Of a stretch of 64,000 nucleotides of DNA, positions 26,274 to 34,823 are shown piece by piece (the first letter of the stretch is position 1; each line of letters begins with the position of its first letter). The notes beneath the pieces are model-generated. The model saw nothing but the letters and a program-made list of their open reading frames with translations, ran no database searches and was not told the DNA's origin. The DNA lies in the NCBI RefSeq assembly GCF_042665075.1, contig NZ_JBHTBR010000002.1:1054001-1118000 (forward strand), read 5' to 3'. Source of the DNA: Hirschia litorea. GTDB lineage: Bacteria; Pseudomonadota; Alphaproteobacteria; Caulobacterales; Hyphomonadaceae. The position numbers and the translations under genes are program-made.

Positions 26274-26777
26274 ATGAATGAGATCGCAGGAACTGACAAT
26301 CTGCTACAGCTCCACGAATTGCTCGGCCAGCACCGTGAGCTAATCTCTAACACATGGCAGTTTTTCGTCAGCGTCCATATCGCGATTTTCGGTCTGCTTT
26401 TCATGATCAATCCAGAGCGCGTCAACTGGGCTTCGCGTTTCGTATTATTTGCGGCCTATAGCGGCTTTATGTACCTCAATTATAATGCCCAAGTGGACAA
26501 TTATAATTACAGCCTGCAATTGCTCACCCTCGCAAAAGAGCTAGAAATAGGCCTCCCGACATCTCACGCAATTCTCACAAATGTGTTTGGTGAGCCTGGT
26601 TGGGTTCTAAAATACTTGATCTACATCTTTAGCGTTGCCATGTGTGTGGGCGGAACCTTAATCCTGATCCCAAACAGTCCCCGTCGCCCAAGGCAAGACA
26701 CAAATGCCAAATCAAGACACGGACGTTCAGGCCCCAAGGGATTAAAACTAGCAGAGCCACAACCGTTCGAAGACTAG
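26274..26777 (+). CDS. Three-helix membrane protein, unknown
   Basis: A 167-residue protein with hydrophobic helices at about 28-46, 50-66 and 108-130 and a basic, Pro-rich C-terminal tail (about 135-160). The N-terminal LLQLHELLGQHRELISNTWQ is amphipathic. I recognise no family. It is preceded by GAGGGGACGG near the ATG, a good ribosome-binding site, and is followed within 40 bp by a transporter gene. Confidence 0.65.
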   Translation: MNEIAGTDNLLQLHELLGQHRELISNTWQFFVSVHIAIFGLLFMINPERVNWASRFVLFAAYSGFMYLNYNAQVDNYNYSLQLLTLAKELEIGLPTSHAILTNVFGEPGWVLKYLIYIFSVAMCVGGTLILIPNSPRRPRQDTNAKSRHGRSGPKGLKLAEPQPFED

Positions 26778-26815
26778 TCTCATTGGTCCTTGACGTATTC
26801 AAAAAGGACCACGTC

Positions 26816-27676
26816 TTGCGCATCACTTTTCTAACCCTGCTTGCCATGCTTGCTTTTGCGGGAAACTCAATTATTGCACGCCTCGCTTTAAGCTCTCAAG
26901 GCATGGAGCCTGCGCTTATTGATCCTGAAAATTACGCCCTCATTCGGCTTGTATCCGGTGCCGCTGTGTTGGGCGTGCTGGTCGGCATCAAGCAAGGCTT
27001 TAGCTGGAAAATCGTTCAAGCAGGCAATTGGGTGTCAGCTTTCAGTTTATTTTTATATGGTGCGGCCTTCGCCTATTCCTACGTCATGATCGATACCGGC
27101 CTTGGTGCACTTATTCTATTTGCCTGCGTGCAACTCACCATGATTGGATGGGCCGTAATAAAAGGCCAAAGCCTCAGTGTTTGGGAAATTGCAGGTTCAC
27201 TCCTCGCCTTTGGCGCACTAATCTGGCTCGTCTCCCCCGGCATTGCAGCGCCTGATCCTTTCGCTGCTTTTCTTATGGCCATATCAGGAATTGCTTGGGG
27301 CGCGTACTCGCTACGTGGGCAAACATCCTCCTCCCCACTCAATGCAAGTGCGGGTAATTTCATCCTCACAATACCAATGCTAATCATCCTCATCCGCCCC
27401 ACAGATTTGCAGCTGTCAGGCATTGCTCTCGCAATCCTATCAGGTGCCATCACATCAGGATTGGGATATGCGCTGTGGTACAGCGTTCTACCCAAACTTA
27501 GCACTGCTAAAGCTGCGATATGGCAACTCAGCGTACCTGTATTTGCGGGCATTGGTGGAAGTTTGCTATTATCAGAAGCATGGACTTTACGTTTCACCAT
27601 CGCCTCCATTCTTATCCTAAGCGGTGTAACCATGGCCATATTCGCTAAGCAAGCACGTACACTCCCTAAAGATTAA
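26816..27676 (+). CDS. EamA/DMT-superfamily transporter (TTG start)
   Basis: A 286-residue, ten-helix DMT transporter. The computed frame runs up to 26642 inside the previous gene. I place the start at TTG 26816 because AAGGA sits 7 nt upstream and the protein then begins right at the first helix (RITFLTLLAMLAFAGNSII). NSIIARLAL and GALIWLVSPGIAAP are DMT-like segments, and the second repeat begins with AAFLMAISGIAWGAYSLRG. Substrate unknown. A bidirectional-looking terminator follows. Confidence 0.83.
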   Translation: MRITFLTLLAMLAFAGNSIIARLALSSQGMEPALIDPENYALIRLVSGAAVLGVLVGIKQGFSWKIVQAGNWVSAFSLFLYGAAFAYSYVMIDTGLGALILFACVQLTMIGWAVIKGQSLSVWEIAGSLLAFGALIWLVSPGIAAPDPFAAFLMAISGIAWGAYSLRGQTSSSPLNASAGNFILTIPMLIILIRPTDLQLSGIALAILSGAITSGLGYALWYSVLPKLSTAKAAIWQLSVPVFAGIGGSLLLSEAWTLRFTIASILILSGVTMAIFAKQARTLPKD

Positions 27677-27681
27677 AATAA

Positions 27682-27718
27682 AAAAGCCGCTAGGACATAT
27701 CCCAACGGCCTTTATTCA
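27682..27718. terminator. Terminator between convergent genes
   Basis: AAGCCG and CGGCCTT form an imperfect stem around a loop of about 17 nt between the stops of the DMT transporter (+) and the aldo/keto reductase (-). A-rich and T-rich flanks make it usable from both sides. Confidence 0.5.
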
Positions 27719-27742
27719 TTTTCTAATTTGCACTCTCACTCT

Positions 27743-28798
27743 TTAAGGGCAAGGGTTTGGTTGCACTTGATGGATCGTATTCACGCAATCTTCCATCATT
27801 TCAGTCCACTCTAAATCAAATGCATCAATACAAATTTCCAGCTGCTGCATTGTTGTCGAACCGATTATTGTCGAACCCATATAAGGGCGCGTGTCGCAGA
27901 ATTTAATTGCCAATTGAGTAGGATCGACATCCAACTCTAAAGCAAGATCTAAGTAAGCCGTAATTGCTTTTTCAGCGATCGGCCCTTCATAACGCCCTAA
28001 CCGCTCAAACAATTGTTTTCGGGAGCCTAAGGGCAAAGCCCCATCACGATATTTACCCGTTAAATAACCTTGTGCCAAAGGCGAGTAAGCGAGCAAGGAT
28101 ACGTCTTCATGACGACACACTTCCTCCAAACCGACTTCAAATTCGCGGTTTACAAGACTAAATGCGTTTTGAATTGAAGCCACACGCGGCAAACCTTTGG
28201 CCTCAGCCGCCTGCAAGAATTTCATCACGCCATAAGGCGTTTCATTCGACAATCCGATATGGCGAATATTGCCCTTTTCAACATGCGCATTCAGCGCCTC
28301 TAACTGCGCTTCAAAACTTTCAGATTCAACCTTCCAATCATCTTCAGACATGGCACCGCCGAAAAGCGCGACCTTACGATCTGGCCAATGAATTTGATAA
28401 AGATCAATATAATCGGTCTGCAAACGCGATAAGCTTTGTTCTACAGCGATATCAACTTGCTCTTTGGTGACGCGCATAAGCTCATACTGCTTGTCACCGC
28501 GCATATAATTTAAACCAGAACGACCGACAATTTTTGACGCCAGAATGATTTTATCTCGATTGCCCGTTTTTTTAAACCAGCTTCCAACAATCTTTTCTGT
28601 GGCACCATAAGTTTCAGCCATTGGGGGAATGGAATACAGCTCTGCAGTATCAAAGAAATTGATCCCTCGCTCCAACGCATAATCCATTTGAGCATGGCCT
28701 TCAGCTTCGGTGTTTTGCTGGCCAAATGTCATGGTGCCAAGGCAGCAAGAAGACACATCAATGCCTGTTCGACCAAGTTTTCTCATTTGCATAGCCAT
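27743..28798 (-). CDS. NADP(H)-dependent aldo/keto reductase, Tas-like
   Basis: A 351-residue aldo/keto reductase: MQMRKLGRTGIDVSSCCLG at the N-terminus, FFDTAELYS with the catalytic Tyr, DYIDLYQIHWPDR, and IIGSTTMQQLEICIDA as the cofactor-binding end. The insertion SIPPMAETYGATEKI and overall length match the E. coli Tas/YghZ-like subgroup. I start at ATG 28798, which follows GAGGG by 5 nt. It faces the YceI cluster divergently. Physiological substrate unknown. Confidence 0.88.
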   Translation of the reverse strand: MAMQMRKLGRTGIDVSSCCLGTMTFGQQNTEAEGHAQMDYALERGINFFDTAELYSIPPMAETYGATEKIVGSWFKKTGNRDKIILASKIVGRSGLNYMRGDKQYELMRVTKEQVDIAVEQSLSRLQTDYIDLYQIHWPDRKVALFGGAMSEDDWKVESESFEAQLEALNAHVEKGNIRHIGLSNETPYGVMKFLQAAEAKGLPRVASIQNAFSLVNREFEVGLEEVCRHEDVSLLAYSPLAQGYLTGKYRDGALPLGSRKQLFERLGRYEGPIAEKAITAYLDLALELDVDPTQLAIKFCDTRPYMGSTIIGSTTMQQLEICIDAFDLEWTEMMEDCVNTIHQVQPNPCP

Positions 28799-28986
28799 AT
28801 ATGCCCTCTTTGATTGGTTGGATTTACGCCTAATCACGCATCATTTCTTTAAGTAAAGTGATTTGAGCCTTGTGCAAGACTGCAGGTCTCACCAAATTGT
28901 GATCACACGAGGTTATGCGCTGTACTATCTTAGTGAAGTAGTTTGAAAATCGCATCACAAAGATTTGTGAAGCTTGGAGGCTTAAA

Positions 28987-29709
28987 ATGAAAAAAACATT
29001 GTTTACGACCGCACTTTTGAGTGCATCTATCATCACCCTAGTGGCCTGCAACCCACAAGGCACCACAGCAGAAGCTGCACCTGCACCAACGCCGGCTCCA
29101 GTAGAGACCAAAATTGATACTGCTAAAGCAGACGCTGTAGCAGCTCAGCTCGCAGAAACAGCAGCTGGAGAATACAAGCTTGAAAACACCCATGCATTCT
29201 TGTTCTGGAGTCTTAGCCATGGTGGTCTCTCAACATACACCGCTAAATTTACAGATTGGGATGCAACGATAAACTTTGATCCAGCAAACCCTGCTGCATC
29301 AACTGTATCTGCAACGATAAACCCAATCTCCGTGCAAACAGATCACCCAACCAAAGCGGACGAATGGCACGCTGAACTCGCGAATGACTTTTTCCTAGCC
29401 CAGGAATTTCCAGCAATAACATTCACGTCTACATCAGCTAAAACCACTGGCCCCAACACAGGTATCATCACAGGAGATCTAACTTTCCTTGGTGTAACCA
29501 AATCACTAGACCTAGATGTTACTTATAATGGTGTCGGCAACAAACCTTGGCTTGGTGATTTGGACGTGATCGGCTTTGATGCTGTAACTCAATTCAAGCG
29601 CTCTGAATTTGGACTTACAAAAGCTGTCGAATACGGCATTGGTGATGTTGTTACGATCAACATCTCAGCTGAGTTTGTACAGACAGCACCAGAAGCAGCG
29701 GCTGAATAA
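28987..29709 (+). CDS. YceI-family lipoprotein 1
   Basis: A 240-residue protein with a lipoprotein signal (LVACNP, modified Cys about 21), an Ala/Pro-rich linker, then a YceI domain: YKLENTHAFLFWSLSHGGLS, WDATINFDPANPAASTVSA, FPAITFTSTSA, GDLTFLGVTKSLDLDV and FGLTKAVEYGIGD. YceI is a lipocalin-like barrel that binds polyisoprenoids such as ubiquinone-type lipids. GGAGG lies 7 nt before the ATG. First of three YceI domains in a row. Confidence 0.9.
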   Translation: MKKTLFTTALLSASIITLVACNPQGTTAEAAPAPTPAPVETKIDTAKADAVAAQLAETAAGEYKLENTHAFLFWSLSHGGLSTYTAKFTDWDATINFDPANPAASTVSATINPISVQTDHPTKADEWHAELANDFFLAQEFPAITFTSTSAKTTGPNTGIITGDLTFLGVTKSLDLDVTYNGVGNKPWLGDLDVIGFDAVTQFKRSEFGLTKAVEYGIGDVVTINISAEFVQTAPEAAAE

Positions 29710-29735
29710 TATCGCCTAATTTAGGCAAGGGTTTC

Positions 29736-29772
29736 GATCGCTCCGCATACCTTTAGTAAAAGCGGAGCGGTC
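29736..29772 (+). other. Intercistronic hairpin between the YceI lipoprotein genes
   Basis: GATCGCTCCGC (29736-29746) pairs over 11 bp (one G-U) with GCGGAGCGGTC (29762-29772). No T-tract follows, so it looks more like an mRNA-stabilising or partial-termination structure than a full terminator. A small 6-1-6 palindrome at 29714-29726 precedes it. Confidence 0.5.
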
Positions 29773-29813
29773 AAATTCCACACGGCTCTTTTGCAAACCA
29801 AAAAGGATATAGC

Positions 29814-30461
29814 ATGTCCCTCTTTCGCTCATTGCCTGCCCCACGCCGCATATTAGCTATAGCGGGACTTTCTCTGCTGACTGTATCAGGCTGTATTTCA
29901 AAACCAGTCCAGTCCATTGCCCAATTGGAAGCTGGTAATTACACGCTAGATAAGTCTCATGCGTCGCTTACCTTCGCTGTCCAGCATATGGGGTTAGCAT
30001 GGTATACAATGCGCTTTAACGACTTTGACGCAACTGTAAAATTTGATGCTGACAATCCAGAAAATTCATCCGTTTCCGCGATAATCGACCCTTTCTCAAT
30101 TGACGCGAACCACCCAGAAAAGGGTGCAGAATGGGACAATGAACTTGCTACAGATGATCGCTTTTTGTCCGCCAATAAATATCCAGACATAACTTTCACC
30201 TCCACATCCTTAAAACGCCTAAGTGATACAACTGGTCTTCTGACCGGTGACCTAAATCTTCTTGGAGTTACGAAACCAATATCTATGGACGTTACTTTTC
30301 ATGGATCTAATACAGTTCCATGGGCACCAGACAAAGCCATTCTTGGTTTCTCAGCCAAAGGCTCATTTAACCGCTCCGAATTTGGAATGACTTCTCTTTT
30401 GCCCAACACTGTCAGTGATGAAGTACGCTTTCAGATTGAAGTAGAATTTGGCGAAAACTAA
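29814..30461 (+). CDS. YceI-family lipoprotein 2
   Basis: A 215-residue paralogue of the preceding gene with its own lipobox (VSGCIS, Cys about 28) and no long linker. The YceI domain covers about 40-215: YTLDKSHASLTFAVQHMGLA, FDATVKFDADNPENSSVSA, YPDITFTSTSL, GDLNLLGVTKPISMDV and RSEFGMTSLLPNTVSDEV. Being a lipoprotein next to another, it could act at the outer membrane or periplasmic face of the inner membrane. Likely transcribed with the upstream paralogue and the b561 fusion. Confidence 0.9.
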   Translation: MSLFRSLPAPRRILAIAGLSLLTVSGCISKPVQSIAQLEAGNYTLDKSHASLTFAVQHMGLAWYTMRFNDFDATVKFDADNPENSSVSAIIDPFSIDANHPEKGAEWDNELATDDRFLSANKYPDITFTSTSLKRLSDTTGLLTGDLNLLGVTKPISMDVTFHGSNTVPWAPDKAILGFSAKGSFNRSEFGMTSLLPNTVSDEVRFQIEVEFGEN

Positions 30462-30512
30462 AATTAGTGTATGCAAATCTAAGTATCCAAAACCGCTTTG
30501 GGAGCCGTCCTC

Positions 30513-31736
30513 ATGCCAATAATGAAATATCGCTATTCAGCAGTTGCTATCGCCTTGCACTGGGTAATCGCGTTAGCAATTTTGGGGATGATTGCACTTG
30601 GCTGGTATATGGGCGATTTGCCCAATGATGCAGCCAATAAAGCCGACTTATATCAACTCCATAAGTCCATTGGAGTGTCTATTCTTGTTCTAACAATTGC
30701 GCGAATTTTATGGCGCATTATGAACAAACCGCCTGAAGAACTACCCATGGAGCACAAGCAAGCTTTGGCTGCCAAAGCTGTTCATATCGGGTTCTATGCA
30801 CTTATGATCTTGATGCCTCTTACAGGGTGGATTTTAGTATCTGCATCAGCACGTGGCTTTCCGACAATATTGTATGATGTCATTCAATGGCCGCATCTTC
30901 CTTTTCTACCGGACCTTAGTGCTGATACAAAAGAAGCAATCTTCCCAGTTTTAGAGAATGCCCACGGCAAACTGGCTTGGGTCGCAATTGTGTTGCTAGC
31001 CTTGCATGTATTGGGGGCTCTCAAACACCAATTTATTGACAAGGACGGGTTATTGGCACGTATGTTACCGGGTATTTTTGGAGCCACAGATGGCCCACAA
31101 TATACACCTAAAGGACTGGCATTTGCTTTTGGCGGTGCCCTCCTTTTCTTTGCTGGGATTGTTGGCGCTGGTGCTCTTTTCAGTAAGGCCGACGCTCAAC
31201 CTAAACCCGACCGCGTTGAAACCACTTCAGCACCAATCACACCCAATTGGGCGATAGATTATGCAGCCAGTGAGATAAAATTTTCAGGGGTCTACAATAA
31301 AAAGCCATTTGAAGGTGTGTTCAAAGATTGGACCGCAGACATCGAATACCGCACTGAAGCACTTGAAGACGCCGCAGTCAAAGTTGTCGTTCAAACAGCA
31401 TCCGCAACCACTGGAGACAATTACAGCGACACCTCCCTCACAGGTCCTGACTTTTTCAATGTGAAAAAATTTCCGCAGGCAATTTTCACTGCAAATGGAG
31501 TCTTTCCGACAGATGATGGATTGGAACTTACTGCTGTTTTAAACTTAAAGGGACAAGATTATCCCATTCGCATGCCCTTCGACCTCATCCTCGCTGAAAA
31601 TAGTGCTGTGATGACTTCTAGCTTCAAAATTGACCGTTTAGCGCTTGGTATTGGTGCAGAAAACGACCCAAAGGCTGAATGGATATCAAAAGATATTGAT
31701 ATGGATGTTAAACTTGTTGCGACCACGATAGAATAA
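30513..31736 (+). CDS. Cytochrome b561-YceI fusion protein
   Basis: A 407-residue protein in which a four-helix di-heme cytochrome b561 domain (about 1-185; YRYSAVAIALHWVIAL, LHKSIGVSILVL, HGKLAWVAIVLLALHVLGALKHQF with candidate heme His) is joined through one more helix (about 208-230) to a C-terminal periplasmic YceI domain (about 245-407). In many proteobacteria these are two adjacent genes, yceJ and yceI. I start at ATG 30513, with GGGAG 8 nt upstream. It probably moves electrons between quinone and a periplasmic partner; that is inference. Confidence 0.88.
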   Translation: MPIMKYRYSAVAIALHWVIALAILGMIALGWYMGDLPNDAANKADLYQLHKSIGVSILVLTIARILWRIMNKPPEELPMEHKQALAAKAVHIGFYALMILMPLTGWILVSASARGFPTILYDVIQWPHLPFLPDLSADTKEAIFPVLENAHGKLAWVAIVLLALHVLGALKHQFIDKDGLLARMLPGIFGATDGPQYTPKGLAFAFGGALLFFAGIVGAGALFSKADAQPKPDRVETTSAPITPNWAIDYAASEIKFSGVYNKKPFEGVFKDWTADIEYRTEALEDAAVKVVVQTASATTGDNYSDTSLTGPDFFNVKKFPQAIFTANGVFPTDDGLELTAVLNLKGQDYPIRMPFDLILAENSAVMTSSFKIDRLALGIGAENDPKAEWISKDIDMDVKLVATTIE

Positions 31737-31821
31737 TATCCAACAGCTAAATTTCTGCCTTTAGAATGCCCTATTCAACACGCTTATATATGCGTCGCTG
31801 AACAGCTATATTTGGAACACC

Positions 31822-32751
31822 ATGTCTGAGAAAATCGTATCCCCCAACCATCTCGCTATGGAAAAAGCTGCACGCGCAATTCGTAGCGGTGGTTTAGTCG
31901 CTATACCAACGGAGACCGTTTATGGCCTTGCTGCAGATGCAACCAATGGCGAAGCTGTTGCACGCATTTTCGCAGCTAAAGGGCGCCCAAATTTCAATCC
32001 TTTAATTTCCCACGTTAGCAGCATGGAAATGGCAGAATCTTTAGCTGTGTTTAGTCCAATGGCGCTTGAGCTAGCAGAACGCTTTTGGCCCGGACCGCTA
32101 ACTCTCGTTCTACCCAAATCGAAAAATTGTTCTGTCAGCGACTTAGCGACAGCTGGATTAGATTCTATAGCCATACGTGCACCGAGTGATGTTACAGCAC
32201 GTGGCCTCATTGAAGCTACCAAATGCCCGCTTGCAGCCCCCTCTGCGAACCGTTCAGAACAACTATCTCCCACGACTGCGCAACATGTTGCAGACGAATT
32301 AGGAAACAAAGTAGACCTCATCCTTGATGGCGGACCATGCCAATCGGGTGTTGAATCAACCGTCATTTCACTGATCGGCGATCAACCTACACTGCTGCGC
32401 CCTGGCGCTTTATCACGCTTGGAGATTGAAGCCAGCACTGGCCCTCTCGCTGCACCGAGCGGTGAAATAGTTAGCCCTGGCATGATGCGCCGCCATTACG
32501 CGCCAAATGCAAAACTTCGATTGAATGTCACGAAACCTGAAAGCGATGAAGCCTATCTGGGTTTTGGGCAAACGTCTTTTAAGGTCGCGGCAAATCTTTC
32601 TAATTCAGGTGACCTAATCGAAGCGGCCGCAAACTTATTCGCAATGCTGCGCATCCTTGATCTGCAATATGGAAAAATTGCAATCGCGCCCATCCCAAAT
32701 GAAGGTTTAGGCGAAGCAATCAATGATCGCCTCAATCGCGCCGCTGTATAG
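31822..32751 (+). CDS. L-threonylcarbamoyladenylate synthase (Sua5/YwlC type)
   Basis: Makes threonylcarbamoyl-AMP, the precursor of t6A37 in ANN-decoding tRNAs. 309 residues: the YrdC domain (about 12-200) shows VAIPTETVYGLAADA, IFAAKGRPNFNPL, ERFWPGPLTLVL, APSANRSEQLSPTTA and GVESTVISL, and it is followed by the C-terminal Sua5 domain after SPGMMRRHYAP. That two-domain length marks it as Sua5-type rather than the short TsaC. Confidence 0.93.
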   Translation: MSEKIVSPNHLAMEKAARAIRSGGLVAIPTETVYGLAADATNGEAVARIFAAKGRPNFNPLISHVSSMEMAESLAVFSPMALELAERFWPGPLTLVLPKSKNCSVSDLATAGLDSIAIRAPSDVTARGLIEATKCPLAAPSANRSEQLSPTTAQHVADELGNKVDLILDGGPCQSGVESTVISLIGDQPTLLRPGALSRLEIEASTGPLAAPSGEIVSPGMMRRHYAPNAKLRLNVTKPESDEAYLGFGQTSFKVAANLSNSGDLIEAAANLFAMLRILDLQYGKIAIAPIPNEGLGEAINDRLNRAAV

Positions 32752-32905
32752 CCCTTGTGTCGACGGAAGAAGACCGCCAATTGGCCTTTTTCCTCAAACA
32801 AGATTAACCTTAAGAAATAGACTTGACCTTCTGGCCTAAGCAATGATTGTGCGCTTATGCCAAGCAGGATATTTCTATTCAGCGGAACCATAGGGGAACG
32901 GGCTC

Positions 32906-33793
32906 ATGCGGACGATTTCATTCTTGTGCTTCATCATTGCTTTGACATGTGGCGGGCTGTGGGGCTGGCTTTCTTTACAAGGCTCTAGCCCTATAAAATC
33001 TACCGAAAACGCCGCATCTCCTCCTGTTGTTATGATGGAAGCCCCAGCGCCCGCACCGGCACCAGCTCCAATGTCCGCACCTGCTCCAGCCTCAGCGCCA
33101 GCTAAAGAAAATACTAAGAGCGCCCAAAGCTCTGCAGAAATGCCGCAAATTATACCTCCACCAAACGCATCAATTCATAATCGTTTCTCCACACAAAGCA
33201 CGGATGATGATCCGATTGTGGCTGAACGTAGCATTGAGTCAGTAACGCCCAGCGCGTTGGATAACTTTAAATCTCGTCCTATCGCCTATAACCGCCCGCC
33301 AGAGGTAATGGCGCTCAATCAAGCTGTGGATGTTTCCTTGATAATTGACGCCACAGACGAAGCAAACCCAGCGGCTGGATTAGAAGGATTTGAAGGCGAA
33401 GTTGTTGAAAGAGATGTCGTTTTATCGGATGAAGTTGCAGCACAACTTACCGGACAAGCATTTGATATCCAATTGATGTCTGTCTCACGTCAGATACTTT
33501 CATCGCGTGCGCAAAACCGTTGGCAATGGCGTGTTACCCCCATAAAAGAAGGGGAACATATGCTGATTTTGGAAATCTTTGGCTATGCAAAAGGATCTAA
33601 CGCTGCTGAACCTCTGGATGCATATCGGGATAAGATCTCTGTTGAAGTCAAGCAATTTGATAAAATCGTAACACTTGCAAAGGATTACGAGCCAGTGATC
33701 GGCGCTATTGGCGGGATAGCTGGCATGTTCTCAGCGCTGTTTGCGTTCATCCGTTTTGCCGGAAACCGTAAGAAAAAGAAGAGAAGAGCCTAA
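32906..33793 (+). CDS. Membrane-anchored protein with Pro/Ala-rich linker, unknown
   Basis: A 295-residue protein: N-terminal hydrophobic helix (about 4-24), a Pro-Ala repeat linker (about 46-68), a beta-rich extracytoplasmic domain (about 125-250; VMALNQAVDVSLIIDA, ERDVVLSDEVAAQLTG, QNRWQWRVTPIKEGEH), a second helix (about 262-284) and a very basic C-terminus (NRKKKKRRA). The domain resembles a membrane-proximal module seen in bacterial signalling or effector proteins, but I cannot name it. It stands alone between sua5-like and yaaA. Confidence 0.65.
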   Translation: MRTISFLCFIIALTCGGLWGWLSLQGSSPIKSTENAASPPVVMMEAPAPAPAPAPMSAPAPASAPAKENTKSAQSSAEMPQIIPPPNASIHNRFSTQSTDDDPIVAERSIESVTPSALDNFKSRPIAYNRPPEVMALNQAVDVSLIIDATDEANPAAGLEGFEGEVVERDVVLSDEVAAQLTGQAFDIQLMSVSRQILSSRAQNRWQWRVTPIKEGEHMLILEIFGYAKGSNAAEPLDAYRDKISVEVKQFDKIVTLAKDYEPVIGAIGGIAGMFSALFAFIRFAGNRKKKKRRA

Positions 33794-33863
33794 AGCTCCC
33801 CCCTATTTCATATTTTGATGCGGTGCTGCACCTTGCCTGCTTTAGGGCTGCTAGGTGCCTGCA

Positions 33864-34652
33864 CTAGCTCTTGGGAGCAGGTTGTGGTCGTGTGAAGACC
33901 CACTTGTCACCGGCTGTAAGTGCGCTGTCGAATGAATAGCCTTCAACATTGAAGTTTTTGAGCGATTCAACATCGTTGATCCGGTTTTCAATAATATAGC
34001 GCGCCATCAATCCGCGAGCCTTCTTCGCAAAGAAACCAAGCGTGCGCGCTTTACCGTCTTTTATATCTTTAAAGTCACACGTGATAACTTTGGCTTTGAG
34101 CGCTTTTTTATCGACGGACTTGAAATATTCATTTGAAGCTAAATTCACCACAATTTGATCACCACCACTTTGGGCAAGGTCAGAATTGAGTTGCTTAGAA
34201 ATTTTATCACCCCAGAACTGATACAAGTTTTCACCGCGACGTGTTTTCAGTTTTATTCCCATTTCCAAACGATAGGGCTGAAGCCCATCAAGCGGACGTA
34301 AGACACCATAAAAACCTGACAGAATGCGGATTGTATTTTGAGACCATTCAAGAGACTCTTTATCAAGTGTCTTCGCCTCAAGACCAAGATACACATCCCC
34401 ATTGAAAGCTAAGGCTGCTTGCTTTTCAGCTTCTTTGTTTCCTTCCGGAGCAAATGCTTGAAAGCGATCATAATTTAAGTTTGCAAGGTCTTCGGAAATG
34501 CCCATCAATTCGCGTAGTTTCGCACGTGTTAAGCCTTGTGTTGTTTTGCTCAAGACTTCCGTTTGATCGGCGAGCAAGCGATCTGACATTGGCAAATCAG
34601 CAGGTGCTGGATCATAATTGAGGGATTTGGCAGGAGAAAGAAGCACAAGCAT
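33864..34652 (-). CDS. yaaA: Peroxide-stress protein YaaA (UPF0246)
   Basis: A 262-residue DNA-binding, iron-limiting protein of the YaaA family; in E. coli it lowers free iron during peroxide stress. Signatures: LVLLSPAKSLNYD at the N-terminus, LMGISEDLANLNYDRF, YLGLEAKTLD, ILSGFYGVLRPLDGLQPYRLEMG and FGNLASNEY-type NLASNEYFKSVD. I start at ATG 34652; a GTG two codons upstream is possible. It is transcribed alone. Confidence 0.92.
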   Translation of the reverse strand: MLVLLSPAKSLNYDPAPADLPMSDRLLADQTEVLSKTTQGLTRAKLRELMGISEDLANLNYDRFQAFAPEGNKEAEKQAALAFNGDVYLGLEAKTLDKESLEWSQNTIRILSGFYGVLRPLDGLQPYRLEMGIKLKTRRGENLYQFWGDKISKQLNSDLAQSGGDQIVVNLASNEYFKSVDKKALKAKVITCDFKDIKDGKARTLGFFAKKARGLMARYIIENRINDVESLKNFNVEGYSFDSALTAGDKWVFTRPQPAPKS

Positions 34653-34823
34653 GGACACGGCCTTTTAGTTTACGATTCACTTAGTTAGACTCTAAATAGG
34701 CAGTCTTGCACGCTAGGTCACGCTTTTGCGCATGAATATCGTCCATCACTGCGTGACATATGCTAAAAACCATTCCACAACGCGCCCTACGCTTTTGCAA
34801 TTATTAGACACGGATTGTTCTTC

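Noticed and set aside
26642..26815. N-terminal extension of the second DMT transporter
   Set aside because: It overlaps the preceding membrane-protein gene by 136 bp and is basic and Pro-rich; TTG 26816 has a good ribosome-binding site and starts at the first helix.
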